A stretch of 32,342 nucleotides of DNA from Candidatus Sulfopaludibacter sp. (GCA_031292755.1 JARLGM010000075.1:1-32342), one strand, 5' to 3'. Numbered from the stretch's first letter, positions 8,099-17,280 are shown. Program-made: numbers and translations. The notes: generated from the sequence alone by a model not told the origin.

Positions 8099-9340
8099 TC
8101 ACTCTTCACCCAGTCGCGCGGCCTGTGTGAGCAGGTAGTTCCGTTCCGGCAGGCTCGCGGTCAGGTTGGCGGCGGCCCGGTAGTGCTCCCTGGCGCCCTT
8201 CCGGTCGCCCGCCAATTCCAGCAGATGGGCGCGAACGGCATCCAGGCGATGGTTTCCGGAAAGCCGCCTCCCGGCATCGAGCGCGCGAAGCAGTTCGAGC
8301 CCTCGTTCCGGGCCGTGCACCATGGCGGCCGCGACGGCGTGATTCAGGTCCACCATGGGGTTGCCGGAGATTCGTTGCAGCAGTTCGTACAGCGCCAGAA
8401 TCTGGGGCCAGTCGGTATCTTCGGCGCGCGCGGCTTCATCGTGAACGGCGGCGATGGCGGCCTGCAACTGGTAAGGACCGATGGAACCTCTCGGCAGGGT
8501 GGCGGAGAGCAGCGCCACCCCCTCGGAAATCCGGGCTGGATTCCAGAGGCTCCGGTCCTGGGCGTTGAGCGGGATCAGTTCGCCCCCGGGACCGCAGCGG
8601 GCGGCGCGGCGCGCATCGGTCAGCAGCAGGAGCGCGAGCAATCCCGCGGCCTCGGCGTGGTCCGGCAGCATCTGGTGAACGGCTTGTGCCAGGCGGATGG
8701 CCTCGTTCGCCAGCTCACAGCGTTGCAGGTCCGGTCCGGCGCTGCTGGCATAGCCTTCGTTGAAGATCAGATAAAGCACATGCAGCACGTCGCGCAAACG
8801 CTCGGCGCGTTCCTGTCGCGTGGGCAACTGGAAGGGCACACCGGAAGCCTTGATGCTCTGTTTAGCGCGGCTGATGCGCTGCGCCATGGTGGCTTCCGGC
8901 ACCAGGAAGGCACTGGCGATCTCCGCCGTGGTCAAACCACCGAAGGCTCGCAGCGTAAGGGCGATTGCCGAGGACCGGGTCAGCGCCGGGTGACAGCACA
9001 TGAATAGCAGGATGAGGGTGTCGTCCTGCCCGGTGGCGGTGGCGCTGGGACCCGCCGACAGGTATCCGAAATGGAAAGCCGCGGCTTCCCGGCGCCGGCG
9101 GGCGCTTTCGCTGCGCACGTGATCCGTAAAGCGGCGCGAGGCCACTTGGATGAGCCATGCCTTGGGGCTATCGGGGAGGCCTTCGCGCGGCCATTGCACA
9201 GCGGCGGCGGCCAGCGCCTCCTGTACGGCATCTTCGGCCGCGGAGAAATCGCGGAACCGCCGCATGACCACGCCGAGCACCTGCGGCGCAAGCTCGCGCA
9301 ACAGATGCTCGCCAGACGCGTCGAATCCCCCGGCAGTCAC
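8099..9340 (-). CDS. ECF42-type RNA polymerase sigma factor with C-terminal extension
   Basis: The 413-residue protein has region 2 at about 18-85 (VVMRRFRDFSAAEDAVQEALAA). Region 4 at about 125-180 includes LTTAEIASAFLVPEATMAQRISRAKQ. A C-terminal extension of about 220 residues is helical and TPR-like (DUF6596). That extension defines group ECF42, where it takes the place of an anti-sigma. These factors are typically cotranscribed with a DGPF/YCII-domain protein, which is exactly the upstream gene here. The GTG start overlaps that gene's TGA (GTGA, 9337-9340), implying translational coupling. The physiological signal of ECF42 systems is unsettled. Confidence 0.9.
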   Translation of the reverse strand: MTAGGFDASGEHLLRELAPQVLGVVMRRFRDFSAAEDAVQEALAAAAVQWPREGLPDSPKAWLIQVASRRFTDHVRSESARRRREAAAFHFGYLSAGPSATATGQDDTLILLFMCCHPALTRSSAIALTLRAFGGLTTAEIASAFLVPEATMAQRISRAKQSIKASGVPFQLPTRQERAERLRDVLHVLYLIFNEGYASSAGPDLQRCELANEAIRLAQAVHQMLPDHAEAAGLLALLLLTDARRAARCGPGGELIPLNAQDRSLWNPARISEGVALLSATLPRGSIGPYQLQAAIAAVHDEAARAEDTDWPQILALYELLQRISGNPMVDLNHAVAAAMVHGPERGLELLRALDAGRRLSGNHRLDAVRAHLLELAGDRKGAREHYRAAANLTASLPERNYLLTQAARLGEE

Positions 9341-9732
9341 AACAGTTCGTCGGGCGGGCCGCTCATCACCTGGCGCACTTCAATGGGCATGTTAAACGGC
9401 TTGCCGCCCGGCCCGGGCGCGGCTGAGGCGCGCGCGGCAATCCGGTACGCCTGTTCGGTGGTTTCCACATCGACGATCCAATAGCCGGCCAGAAACTCCT
9501 TGGATTCGGGGAAGACTCCGTCGGTGACGGGTTCGCCATCTTTGCCGGCGCGCACGATTTTGGCCTCCTGCGGACTCGCCAGGCCTTCGGCGGCTACGAA
9601 ATTGCCGGCCTCCCGCAGCGATTGGTTGAAGCTGTGCATGAACGCCAGGTGCGCCTGGATATCCTTTTTCGGCCATACGCCAAATTGCTCATATCCGGTT
9701 CTGGGGCAGTTCATCATCAGGATGTACTTCAT
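9337..9732 (-). CDS. DGPF/YCII-related domain protein, partner of the ECF42 sigma factor
   Basis: This 131-residue protein starts MKYILMMNCPRTGYEQFG at ATG 9732, with AAAGGAG 8 nt upstream; an in-frame start 27 nt earlier lacks such a site. The fold is the small dimeric alpha/beta YCII domain. The family motif DGPFxExKE appears as TDGVFPESKEFLAGYWIVD, with Val for Pro. Function is unknown; the family is sometimes suggested to be enzymatic. It overlaps the sigma gene by 4 nt and carries an ECF42-like promoter upstream, so the two form one operon. Confidence 0.88.
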   Translation of the reverse strand: MKYILMMNCPRTGYEQFGVWPKKDIQAHLAFMHSFNQSLREAGNFVAAEGLASPQEAKIVRAGKDGEPVTDGVFPESKEFLAGYWIVDVETTEQAYRIAARASAAPGPGGKPFNMPIEVRQVMSGPPDELL

Positions 9733-9781
9733 GTCTCGATCTCCTTTCGATTTTCGCACCGGAGTGCGTTTTCATAGGTGA

Positions 9782-9808
9782 GTCGGAGCACGAGGGGCAT
9801 TCTCGACA
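9782..9808 (-). promoter_or_regulatory. ECF42-type promoter for the DGPF-sigma operon
   Basis: On the minus strand TGTCGA (9803-9808) is followed, 17 nt on, by CGAC (9782-9785). As I recall, the ECF42 target promoter is a TGTCGA -35 with a CGTC or CGAC -10. The match to both halves and the spacing suggests autoregulation. The transcript would begin near 9775 and leave about 43 nt before the ATG. That leader holds a CGCAC/GTGCG hairpin. Confidence 0.6.
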
Positions 9809-9821
9809 TGCCGGGAAAAAA

Positions 9822-10871
9822 CTATGCCGGACGGACGTAGACCTGCGCCAGGGAAATCAGCACCAGGCCGGCCACGTATAACACCACCATTACCATCGAC
9901 AGGAACCTCACCTTCCCATCCGATCCGCTGAACTCCTTCCAGGCCAGAAGTCCCCAGAGCGTCGCGATCACCGCGAACGCCTGAGTGAGTTGGTAGGTGA
10001 GCGGCTGGCCCAGGTTGGCGTGTGCGGGAGCGGAGGCCGCCACCAGAATCGCCGTCGAACCGGCCGCCCAGAGCGCGCCGCCGGACCAACCCAACAGGTG
10101 CTTCTTGGGACGCGCTCTGAAAAAGTCCCGCATCTCCACCGGTTCGCCTTCCACGGGAAGGTTGATAAAAAAGATGTTGAACGCAATGCTGGAAAAGAAT
10201 ACACCCATGGCGAAAAGGGCGCTTATCGAATAAGGACCCAGAGCGAGGTCACCTTCCATGGAATTTTGAATCAACGGCGCGAAGGAACCCATGAAAAGAC
10301 CGCTTACCAAAGCGAGCACAATGGCCTTGAGCGAACTGGGCCGCCGGGTGCTTTTAGCCTTACCCGCTCGGGCCAGGGCTTCATGCCGCAAGACTCCGAG
10401 CGAACTATAGGCGATTCCGTCCGCCACGATCGCGAACAGAATCGCCACGCACCCCGCCAGCAGGAACATAGGACTGCTTTCATGTCCCAGAAGGAGACTC
10501 AACAGGGAGCCGACCACCACCGCGCTGCCGATCCCTATGGGAAAGGCCACCGCCATGCCGGCCACCGAGATGGCGGCGGTGAGAAGCATATTGGCCAGAT
10601 TGAAAATCATCCCGGCAAGAAACGCGTAGAACCATTGCCGCTTGCCGGCCTGCATCAGGTCGTCGGTGAAAGAAAAACCGTCGAACCCCGTGCTTCCGAC
10701 GGTGAAGGCGAGCAGCATAGCAGCCACCAGCGCCCCCAGTGCGAAATCGAAGTAGTAGAGCTCGAAGCGCCACCTACCTCCCATCTTGAACGTGTTGGCC
10801 CACGATCCAAGACAAAGCATGCCAAAAATCATCACGATCAGGGTGACAACGTAGGTTTGAGGCAGAAGCAT
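9822..10871 (-). CDS. Ten-TM permease of the drug/metabolite transporter superfamily (ureide permease/GRP-like)
   Basis: The 349-residue protein has about ten hydrophobic segments, including TYVVTLIVMIFGMLCLGSWA, FALGALVAAMLLAF and VVMVVLYVAGLVLISLA, and almost no soluble part. The N-terminal pattern LGSWANTFKMGGRWRFELYYFDFALG resembles the ureide-permease/GRP branch of the DMT superfamily (plant ureide permeases have LGTWP...YLDY). Substrate is unknown; sugars, purine breakdown products or small metabolites are possible. It starts 12 nt after the ArnT-like stop, with AAAGAGA 6 nt before the ATG, so the two are probably cotranscribed. Confidence 0.72.
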   Translation of the reverse strand: MLLPQTYVVTLIVMIFGMLCLGSWANTFKMGGRWRFELYYFDFALGALVAAMLLAFTVGSTGFDGFSFTDDLMQAGKRQWFYAFLAGMIFNLANMLLTAAISVAGMAVAFPIGIGSAVVVGSLLSLLLGHESSPMFLLAGCVAILFAIVADGIAYSSLGVLRHEALARAGKAKSTRRPSSLKAIVLALVSGLFMGSFAPLIQNSMEGDLALGPYSISALFAMGVFFSSIAFNIFFINLPVEGEPVEMRDFFRARPKKHLLGWSGGALWAAGSTAILVAASAPAHANLGQPLTYQLTQAFAVIATLWGLLAWKEFSGSDGKVRFLSMVMVVLYVAGLVLISLAQVYVRPA

Positions 10872-10882
10872 CTGATTCTCTT

Positions 10883-12382
10883 TCAGTCCCGGAAGTGCGA
10901 GGGTACAATGCCGGACGCGAGCGGGTCAACCGTCCTGGCGGACAAAGTGTCCCATAAGGACGGTGCCCGCCCCCGGTCTTGCCGTAACTGCAGCCTGCGT
11001 GGCTGGGTGGTGCATGACGGTAACGGCGTGATGGAGTAGTAATTCAGGCTATAGAGCATATTGCTGCCGAGGCTGGCGATGCAGACATCCGCGGCCCGCG
11101 GAGATACCTGAAGCCAGAGCCCGCGGGCCGAAGCCATGCGGTCCAGTTCGCCCGCCGAGTGTACCTTCAGGTAGATGATCCCCGCCGCCGCCCCGGCGGC
11201 CACGGTAAAGAGGGCGGCCAGCCTGCGCCCGCGCGCGTCCAGCACCCAGGCCAGCGCGGCAATCGCCACCGGCACCAGCCACTCTGCGCCGAACTTCGGG
11301 AACGGCGCATGCGTGATCCCGGTTTCTACCGCGTAGGGCAAAACCTGGGCGGCAATGGGAAATGCCACCAGCAGAAGCGCACATGCTGCGAGCAGCGGGC
11401 GCGGATTCGCCATTTCCGCCAGAGCCACGCCCATCAGCGCCGAGAGCGGTGGCAGCAGGGGCAACACATAACCCGCGAGCTTGTTGGGCGCCAGCGTGAA
11501 GAACACCATGCCCCACACTACGACGGCGAGCAGAAACGAGCGGCGCGGATCGGCATAGAGAGTCCGGCTGAACAGAGCGAGCAGCATCGGCGTCCAGGGC
11601 AGCAACAGCCCCAGAAGAACCAGCGGGTAATACCACGCCGGCTGCACGTGGTCGGCGCTCCCGGTGAGCCGCTGGAACTGCTGCTTCACAAACAGTTCGC
11701 GCAGAAACGGTGTGCCGTTCCGCCAAAAGCAGGCCAGGTACCAGGGCAGGGCCACGCTCAGGAAAGTAAGAATCACGCGCGGACGCAGAAGGTCGGCCAG
11801 ACGGCGCCGGCCCCACCAGGGGAGTGGCGCGATGAGCACCAGCGCCACCCCGCTTTTGGCCAGCACGGCGAACCCCAACAGTACGGCCATCAGGGGCAGC
11901 CCGCGGGTCTCCCCCTTCGAGATCCAGGGAAGCGCCAGCAACAGCGCGCCGCCGAATGTGGCGGTGAGCAACAGATCCATGTGCCCCACCTGGCTGTAGC
12001 CCAGGTAGCCTCCGGTGGTGGCCAGCACGAGTGTGGCAAACCACGCGGCCAGGCAGCCGAACTCGCTGCGCAGAATCCACCAGAAGAAAACCAGAAACGC
12101 CAGCGCGCAGAGGGCGATGGGAAGGCGTGGCGCGAGTTCGGGACCCAGTCCCATCCGAAACGCCAGACCTTCCACCCAGTACAGCAGCGCCGGTTTTTCG
12201 AACCAGGGGCTGCCCCACAATCGCGGCGTGATCCAATCGCCCGAGCGCGCCATTTCGCGGGCGATCGAAGCGTAGCGCGGCTCGTCCTTACCGATCAGTC
12301 CCGTGGCGCTCAGGCCATAAAGATAGGTGAAACAAGCCAGCGACGCGGCCGGCCATACCAGGCGCGGGATTTTCCGGGGCAT
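10883..12382 (-). CDS. ArnT/PMT-like membrane glycosyltransferase (GT39/GT83 type)
   Basis: The protein has 499 residues with about 12 hydrophobic segments. The first extracytoplasmic loop carries TGLIGKDEPRYASIAREMARSGDWITPRL. Its D-E pair corresponds to the catalytic acidic motif of ArnT and protein O-mannosyltransferases, which use polyprenyl-phosphate sugar donors. WFEKPALLYWVEGLAFRMG is also typical of the family. The enzyme would transfer a sugar from undecaprenyl phosphate to lipid A, another glycolipid or protein at the periplasmic face; the acceptor is unknown. I favour ATG 12382; an in-frame TTG at 12403 is possible. The DMT-type permease follows in the same operon. Confidence 0.85.
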   Translation of the reverse strand: MPRKIPRLVWPAASLACFTYLYGLSATGLIGKDEPRYASIAREMARSGDWITPRLWGSPWFEKPALLYWVEGLAFRMGLGPELAPRLPIALCALAFLVFFWWILRSEFGCLAAWFATLVLATTGGYLGYSQVGHMDLLLTATFGGALLLALPWISKGETRGLPLMAVLLGFAVLAKSGVALVLIAPLPWWGRRRLADLLRPRVILTFLSVALPWYLACFWRNGTPFLRELFVKQQFQRLTGSADHVQPAWYYPLVLLGLLLPWTPMLLALFSRTLYADPRRSFLLAVVVWGMVFFTLAPNKLAGYVLPLLPPLSALMGVALAEMANPRPLLAACALLLVAFPIAAQVLPYAVETGITHAPFPKFGAEWLVPVAIAALAWVLDARGRRLAALFTVAAGAAAGIIYLKVHSAGELDRMASARGLWLQVSPRAADVCIASLGSNMLYSLNYYSITPLPSCTTQPRRLQLRQDRGRAPSLWDTLSARTVDPLASGIVPSHFRD

Positions 12383-12453
12383 TTCTCTTAGTCTACTCTG
12401 CAAGCAAAGTTGTCAGAGCAAAAAGGACGACCTGCTGTAAACTTGAATTACCG

Positions 12454-12900
12454 GTGAGCCCCGTTTTTATTCCTCTGTGCCCGGACCGCCTGGAGAAAAT
12501 CCTACAGCTACGCGAGCAACTCTACCGGCACGAGGATCTGGTCTACGAACCGGGCGATGCGCCATCGCTCCTGCGGGAATTGATGGCCAATCCTTCGTTC
12601 GGCGCGTTGTGGCTGATCGAGGTGGAGCGAGAGGTGGCCGGCTACCTGCTATTGACCATGTGCTACAGCCTGGAATTCCATGGGCGCTTCGGTCTGCTGG
12701 ACGAGTTCTATGTTGAGGAGCGCTTCCGGGGGCAGGGAATTGGCACGGCCGCGCTGGCGTTTGCCGAACATGCGTGCCGGGGGCTCGGAATGAAAGCCCT
12801 GCGCCTGGAAGTGACGCACGGCAACTTGCGGGCGCTGGAACTGTACCGCCGGCGGGGCTTTGCGGTCGCCCCCCGCCATCTTATGACAAAGTGGTTATAG
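12454..12900 (+). CDS. GNAT family N-acetyltransferase
   Basis: This 148-residue single-domain GNAT protein has the acetyl-CoA-binding motif A as FYVEERFRGQGIGTAALAFAEHA (Q/R-x-x-G-x-G/A form). The usual C-terminal pair LEVTHGNLRALELYRRRGF follows. It acetylates an amine on a small molecule or protein; the substrate is not predictable. The only start is GTG 12454, with no Shine-Dalgarno sequence; TAAACT (12438-12443) lies 10 nt upstream and could give a very short leader. The UxaA-type gene begins 7 nt after its stop. Confidence 0.85.
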   Translation: MSPVFIPLCPDRLEKILQLREQLYRHEDLVYEPGDAPSLLRELMANPSFGALWLIEVEREVAGYLLLTMCYSLEFHGRFGLLDEFYVEERFRGQGIGTAALAFAEHACRGLGMKALRLEVTHGNLRALELYRRRGFAVAPRHLMTKWL

Positions 12901-12907
12901 GTCACTC

Positions 12908-14440
12908 ATGCTTCTGGACATCGCCAGGCTTCCCACGGCCGAAAACTCGGCGCTTCATCTGCACCCGGAGGATAATGTCGCCATTGCGCGCGTGCCCATC
13001 GCCCCGGGCACGGAACTGCGGGTGGACGGCGTCTCCGTCAAGGCGCTGGATGCGATTCCCGCCGGACACAAGCTGGCCTTGCGGGCGATCCGGGCGGGCG
13101 AGGTGGTGGAGCGCTACGGGCAGGCGATTGGCCGCGCCAAACAGGCCATCGAGCCGGGACGCCACGTCCACACCCACAACCTGGCGTTCGAAGAACTCGC
13201 ACTGGTTTACGAATTTCCCGCCGGCGATCTACCCGTGCCGGCCGCGAAGGAGTCCCCGACTTTTCTTGGGTACCAACGCGAGGACGGCCGCGCCGGCACG
13301 CGCAACTACATCGCCGTGGTCGCTGCCAGCAACTGCGCCGCCCATACCGCCGAGTTGATCGCGCGCAGCTACGACGGCGAAACTCTCCCGCCCAACGTGG
13401 ATGGCGTGGTGGCCTTCCCGCACGGCGAGGGCTGCGGCCATGCTTTCGGTCCCGATGTGGATCAACTTCGCCGCACGCTGGCCGGTGTCCTGGCGCATCC
13501 CAACGTGTCGGCGGCGGTGATTCTGGGACTCGGCTGTGAGGTGAATCAGATCGATCACTATCTGGGCAGCGCCGCTCCGGCGAGCCGCCGCCTGGTGGGC
13601 CTGACGCTGCAGGAGAGTGGCGGGACAAGAGGCACCATCGACGCCAGCCGCCGCGAAATCGCGCGCTTTCTGGTCCAGGCGTCCGCCGAATCGCGCGTAC
13701 CGGTTCCCGCTTCGAAACTGGTTCTCGGTCTGAATTGCGGCGGCTCGGACTCCTTTTCCGGCATCACCGCGAATCCGGCGCTGGGTTACTGCTCCGACCG
13801 TCTGGCCGAACTGGGAGGCACCCCCGTGCTGGCGGAGACTACCGAAATATTCGGCGCCGAGCACTTGCTGGTGCGGCGTGCACGAAATCGACAAGTAGCC
13901 GAAAAACTATTAGGTTGCATCAAAAACTACAAGCAATACCTGAATCGGTTTGCGGGCAGCTTCGACGATAATCCGAGCCCCGGAAACAAAGAAGGCGGAC
14001 TCACCAACATTCTGGAAAAATCGCTCGGCGCGGTGGCCAAGGGCGGCACATCGCCATTGATCGAAGTCTACGATTACGCCGAGCGGATCAACTCGCCGGG
14101 GTTCGCGTTTATGAATACCCCGGGGTACGATCCCGTGTCGCTCACCGGTCTGGCCGCGGGCGGATGCAATCTGATTGCGTTCACCACGGGGCGGGGAAGC
14201 GCCATCGGATTCCCCACGATCCCGGTGATCAAGATTGCCACCAACAGCAATACGTATCGCCGGATGACCGCGAATATGGATATCAACGCCGGCTCCATCA
14301 GCGATGGAGAGCGCACGGTACAGCAGGTGGGCCGCGAGATATTCGACCTGATGCTGGCCGTGGCCTCGGGACGCAGGACCTGCGCCGAGGTGCTGGGTCA
14401 CAAAGAATTTGTCCCATGGCGCATCGGGCCGGTGTTATAG
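12908..14440 (+). CDS. UxaA/GarD family dehydratase (altronate dehydratase type)
   Basis: The 510-residue protein has an N-terminal SAF domain (about 20-105, ending in HVHTHN as in UxaA) and the long UxaA/GarD catalytic domain. Signatures include GVVAFPHGEGCGHAFG, GLGCEVNQ, GLNCGGSDSFSGITANPALGY, NPSPGNKEGGLTNILEKSLG and the terminal WRIGPVL. These enzymes dehydrate aldonates such as altronate or galactarate to 2-keto-3-deoxy acids using Fe or Mn. Cysteines at the family positions remain. FGAEHLL and HVHTHN place it closer to altronate dehydratase than to GarD, but no uronate-pathway neighbour confirms a substrate. Confidence 0.85.
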   Translation: MLLDIARLPTAENSALHLHPEDNVAIARVPIAPGTELRVDGVSVKALDAIPAGHKLALRAIRAGEVVERYGQAIGRAKQAIEPGRHVHTHNLAFEELALVYEFPAGDLPVPAAKESPTFLGYQREDGRAGTRNYIAVVAASNCAAHTAELIARSYDGETLPPNVDGVVAFPHGEGCGHAFGPDVDQLRRTLAGVLAHPNVSAAVILGLGCEVNQIDHYLGSAAPASRRLVGLTLQESGGTRGTIDASRREIARFLVQASAESRVPVPASKLVLGLNCGGSDSFSGITANPALGYCSDRLAELGGTPVLAETTEIFGAEHLLVRRARNRQVAEKLLGCIKNYKQYLNRFAGSFDDNPSPGNKEGGLTNILEKSLGAVAKGGTSPLIEVYDYAERINSPGFAFMNTPGYDPVSLTGLAAGGCNLIAFTTGRGSAIGFPTIPVIKIATNSNTYRRMTANMDINAGSISDGERTVQQVGREIFDLMLAVASGRRTCAEVLGHKEFVPWRIGPVL

Positions 14441-14468
14441 GGGTAGGAATTTGTAGAATAGGAGAAGC

Positions 14469-15440
14469 ATGTTTCGATCCCTCCTTCTTTCACTAACGGC
14501 CGTGGCGTGTTTTGTCGCCGCCGGTCCGGCCCAAACCACCAAAAAATCGGCGCTCGATAAACCGACCATGGAGGCCTATGTCCGCCATCTGTTCGTGATG
14601 GATAAACGCATCGCGGTGCAGGTGTCCGATCCCAAGCCGAGCGCGGACCTGCCGGGCTTCGACGATGTGACGGTCCACGCCTCGCTGGGGCCGCAGTCGC
14701 AGGATTTTAAGTTCCTGGTCTCCAAGGACGGGAGCAAGATCTTCCAGGCGAATGTATTCGACATCAACAACAATCCCTTCAAGCCGGACCTGGACAAACT
14801 CAAGACCGAAGGCGCACCCAACTTCGGCACGCAAGGCGCTCCCGTGGTGATTGTCGAGTTCAGCGACTTCGAGTGTCCCTTCTGCAAACAGGAAGCCGCC
14901 ATGCTCCGGGCCAATCTGCCGGTGACCTATCCGACGCAGGTGCACATGTACTTCAAGGAGTTTCCGCTGGAGAATCTGCACCCGTGGGCCAAGGCGGCGG
15001 CCATCGACAGCCGCTGCGTGCTGAAGCAGAGTGCCCCCGAATATTGGGATTTCCACGACTGGATTTTCGCGCACCAGACTGAGATTACCGCGGAGAACCT
15101 CAAGGAGAAGGTGATGGAGTGGGCCAAGCCGAAAACGGCCATCGATTCGGCCAAACTGGGCGCTTGCGTGGATAGCCGGGCCACCGAGGCCGAGGTCAAT
15201 CAGACCCAGGCCGAGGGGCGCGCGCTCGCGGTGGACCAGACTCCCCTGCTGTTCGTCAATGGCCGCCGGATTCCCGGGCAGGTGGATTGGAGCCAGCTCA
15301 AGAACATCATCGATTACGAGATCGAATATCAGAAGACGGCCAAGAACGCGGGCGAAGATTGCGGCTGCGACCTGAAACTCAATCTGCCGGGCCAAACCCA
15401 GCAGAAGACCACGCTCCCTCTCACGCCTCCCAAAAAGTAA
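14469..15440 (+). CDS. Secreted DsbA-like thioredoxin-fold protein
   Basis: The 323-residue protein has a signal peptide (MFRSLLLSLTAVACFVAAGPAQ). An N-terminal region of about 100 residues recalls the dimerisation part of DsbC/DsbG-type proteins. The DsbA-like domain has the active site CPFC in VVIVEFSDFECPFCKQEA and the cis-proline loop TPLLFVNGRRIPG. It probably catalyses thiol-disulfide exchange in the periplasm. A C-terminal CGC near residue 305 is extra. GGAGAAGC directly before ATG 14469 is a good ribosome site. The M28 peptidase gene follows after 11 nt, so it may be a folding helper for exported products. Confidence 0.88.
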   Translation: MFRSLLLSLTAVACFVAAGPAQTTKKSALDKPTMEAYVRHLFVMDKRIAVQVSDPKPSADLPGFDDVTVHASLGPQSQDFKFLVSKDGSKIFQANVFDINNNPFKPDLDKLKTEGAPNFGTQGAPVVIVEFSDFECPFCKQEAAMLRANLPVTYPTQVHMYFKEFPLENLHPWAKAAAIDSRCVLKQSAPEYWDFHDWIFAHQTEITAENLKEKVMEWAKPKTAIDSAKLGACVDSRATEAEVNQTQAEGRALAVDQTPLLFVNGRRIPGQVDWSQLKNIIDYEIEYQKTAKNAGEDCGCDLKLNLPGQTQQKTTLPLTPPKK

Positions 15441-15451
15441 GGTAGTGCTTT

Positions 15452-17278
15452 ATGAAAATGCGGTTCGGCGGGTTGCGGCCCGCCTTTCTTTTTCTGGCGG
15501 CATGGCTGGCGTTCGGCGCCACCGCGTCGATTGATCCAAATGTTTATTTGGACGAAATCAAATACTTGGCATCACAGGAGATGCGCGGCCGCGCAACCGG
15601 CAGTCCGGAGCTCGAAAAGGCGGCCGAATACCTTGCCGGCAAGTACCGCTCGTTCGGCTTGCAGCCGGTAGTGGGCGCCAGTTACCTCCAGCCGTTTCCG
15701 GTGACCACCGGTGGCCAGCTCGGACCCGCGAACCGCTTCCTGTACACCGAAAAGGGGCGCACCGTTTCCGTTCCGTTTCGTGATGATTTCATCCCCTTCA
15801 GTTTCTCGGCTTCGGCACATTTGACCGGCGGCGTGGTCTTCGCCGGGTACGGGATTACGGCCCCCGAATACCACTACGACGACTACCAGGGAATCGATGT
15901 AAAGGGCAAAATTGTCTTAGTGTTACGGCACGAACCTCAAGAAAACGATAAGCAGGGGGTATTCGCCGGTCGCCTGACCCAGCACGCCCAGTTCGCCGCC
16001 AAGGCGACCAACGCCAAAATGCACGGAGCGGCAGGCGTGATTCTGATCAACGATATTGCGGCGCACCGCGGCGATGGCGACGATCTGCAAAAGTTCGGCA
16101 ACGTCGAGGGACCCTCGGAAAGCGGGATCCCGTTTTTGCAGGTGAAAGAGAGGGCCCTCGAACAGTGGTTTGCCGATGCGGGCAAAAGCGTGGATCAGCT
16201 TGAGGTTGGCATCGATAAAGATCTGAGGCCGGAATCTTTCGCCTTCCCGGATTCCCTGCGAGTGAATATCACCATCGACATCAACCGCGAGGTGAAGACC
16301 GCGCACAACGTCGCGGCATACCTGCCCGGGCAGACCGAGGAGTACGTGGTCATCGGCGCGCATTACGATCATCTGGGGTTGGGCGAGCAATACTCCATGG
16401 CGCCCGATAGGGCGGGCACGGTGCACCCCGGCGCCGACGATAACGCGTCGGGAACCGCGGGCGTGATCGAACTGGCACGCTGGTTCTCCAAACAGCCCAA
16501 GCAAAAGCGCGGCATCCTGTTTTTGTCCTTCGCGGGCGAGGAGATGGGGTTGCTCGGCTCGGAGTGGTACGTGGAACATCCCGAGAAGCCGCTACGGAAC
16601 GCCGTGGCCATGATCAATCTCGATATGATTGGCCGGTTGCGCGACGGCAAGTTGTATATCGGTGGTGTGGGCAGCGGCGAGGGGCTTCGCGCGATGCTTG
16701 ATGCCATCACGCCTAAGTATCGCTTGAATATGGATTATTCCGATACATCGGGATACGGCTCCAGCGACCACACCTCGTTTACCACCAAGCAGGTGCCGGT
16801 GCTGTTCTTCTTCTCCGGTCTCCACGCGGACTATCACAAGCCGAGCGACACCTGGGACAAGATCGATGCGCCCGGCGCAGTTAAGGTATTGCAGGTGGTC
16901 GCGGACGCGGCGGAGAGTTTGCAGGAATCCGGCACGAGGCCACAGTTCATCCGGGTGGCGCCTTCTCATGGCGAAGGCGCCGGTCCGGTCAGTTCGTCTT
17001 CGGGTGGCGGCTATGGTCCCTACTTCGGCTCCATTCCCGATTTCGGAGAGGGCACCAAGGGTGTGAAGTTCGCCGACGTGCGCGAAGGGTCTCCGGCATC
17101 CAAAGCCGGCTTCCAGGCAGGCGACGTGATGGTGGAGTTCGACGGCAAGCCAATCCAGAACCTCTATGACTTCACCTACGCTCTCCAGGCCAAAAAGCCC
17201 GGCGACGAGGTGCTGGTCAAGGTCCTGCGTAATGGCGCAACCGTGGAAGCCAAGGTGCTGCTCACCAAGCGGCAGTAA
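15452..17278 (+). CDS. Secreted M28 family metallopeptidase with PA and PDZ domains
   Basis: The protein has 608 residues with a signal peptide (FLFLAAWLAFGATA). A PA-type insert spans about 125-235 (VFAGYGI...GAAGVILIND). The M28 catalytic domain spans about 285-480 and a PDZ domain about 515-600 (VREGSPASKAGFQAGDVMVEFDGKPI). The co-catalytic zinc set is complete: H304 (GAHYDH), bridging D330 (GADDNASG), E363 catalytic and E364 ligand (FAGEEMG), D391 (NLDMIG) and H462 (ADYHKPSD). It is probably a periplasmic aminopeptidase or carboxypeptidase. It lies 11 nt after the DsbA-like gene, and a terminator-like hairpin follows its stop. Confidence 0.92.
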   Translation: MKMRFGGLRPAFLFLAAWLAFGATASIDPNVYLDEIKYLASQEMRGRATGSPELEKAAEYLAGKYRSFGLQPVVGASYLQPFPVTTGGQLGPANRFLYTEKGRTVSVPFRDDFIPFSFSASAHLTGGVVFAGYGITAPEYHYDDYQGIDVKGKIVLVLRHEPQENDKQGVFAGRLTQHAQFAAKATNAKMHGAAGVILINDIAAHRGDGDDLQKFGNVEGPSESGIPFLQVKERALEQWFADAGKSVDQLEVGIDKDLRPESFAFPDSLRVNITIDINREVKTAHNVAAYLPGQTEEYVVIGAHYDHLGLGEQYSMAPDRAGTVHPGADDNASGTAGVIELARWFSKQPKQKRGILFLSFAGEEMGLLGSEWYVEHPEKPLRNAVAMINLDMIGRLRDGKLYIGGVGSGEGLRAMLDAITPKYRLNMDYSDTSGYGSSDHTSFTTKQVPVLFFFSGLHADYHKPSDTWDKIDAPGAVKVLQVVADAAESLQESGTRPQFIRVAPSHGEGAGPVSSSSGGGYGPYFGSIPDFGEGTKGVKFADVREGSPASKAGFQAGDVMVEFDGKPIQNLYDFTYALQAKKPGDEVLVKVLRNGATVEAKVLLTKRQ

Positions 17279-17280
17279 AC

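Noticed and set aside
9990..12391. Two long + strand frames (349 and 410 codons) opposite the permease and glycosyltransferase genes
   Set aside because: Their hydrophilic Gln/Arg/His-rich composition is the complement of transmembrane codons; there are no motifs.
12410..12443. TTGTCA ... TAAACT as a sigma-70 promoter for the GNAT gene
   Set aside because: The spacer is 22 nt, too long for a normal promoter; only the -10-like box is kept as a weak possibility.
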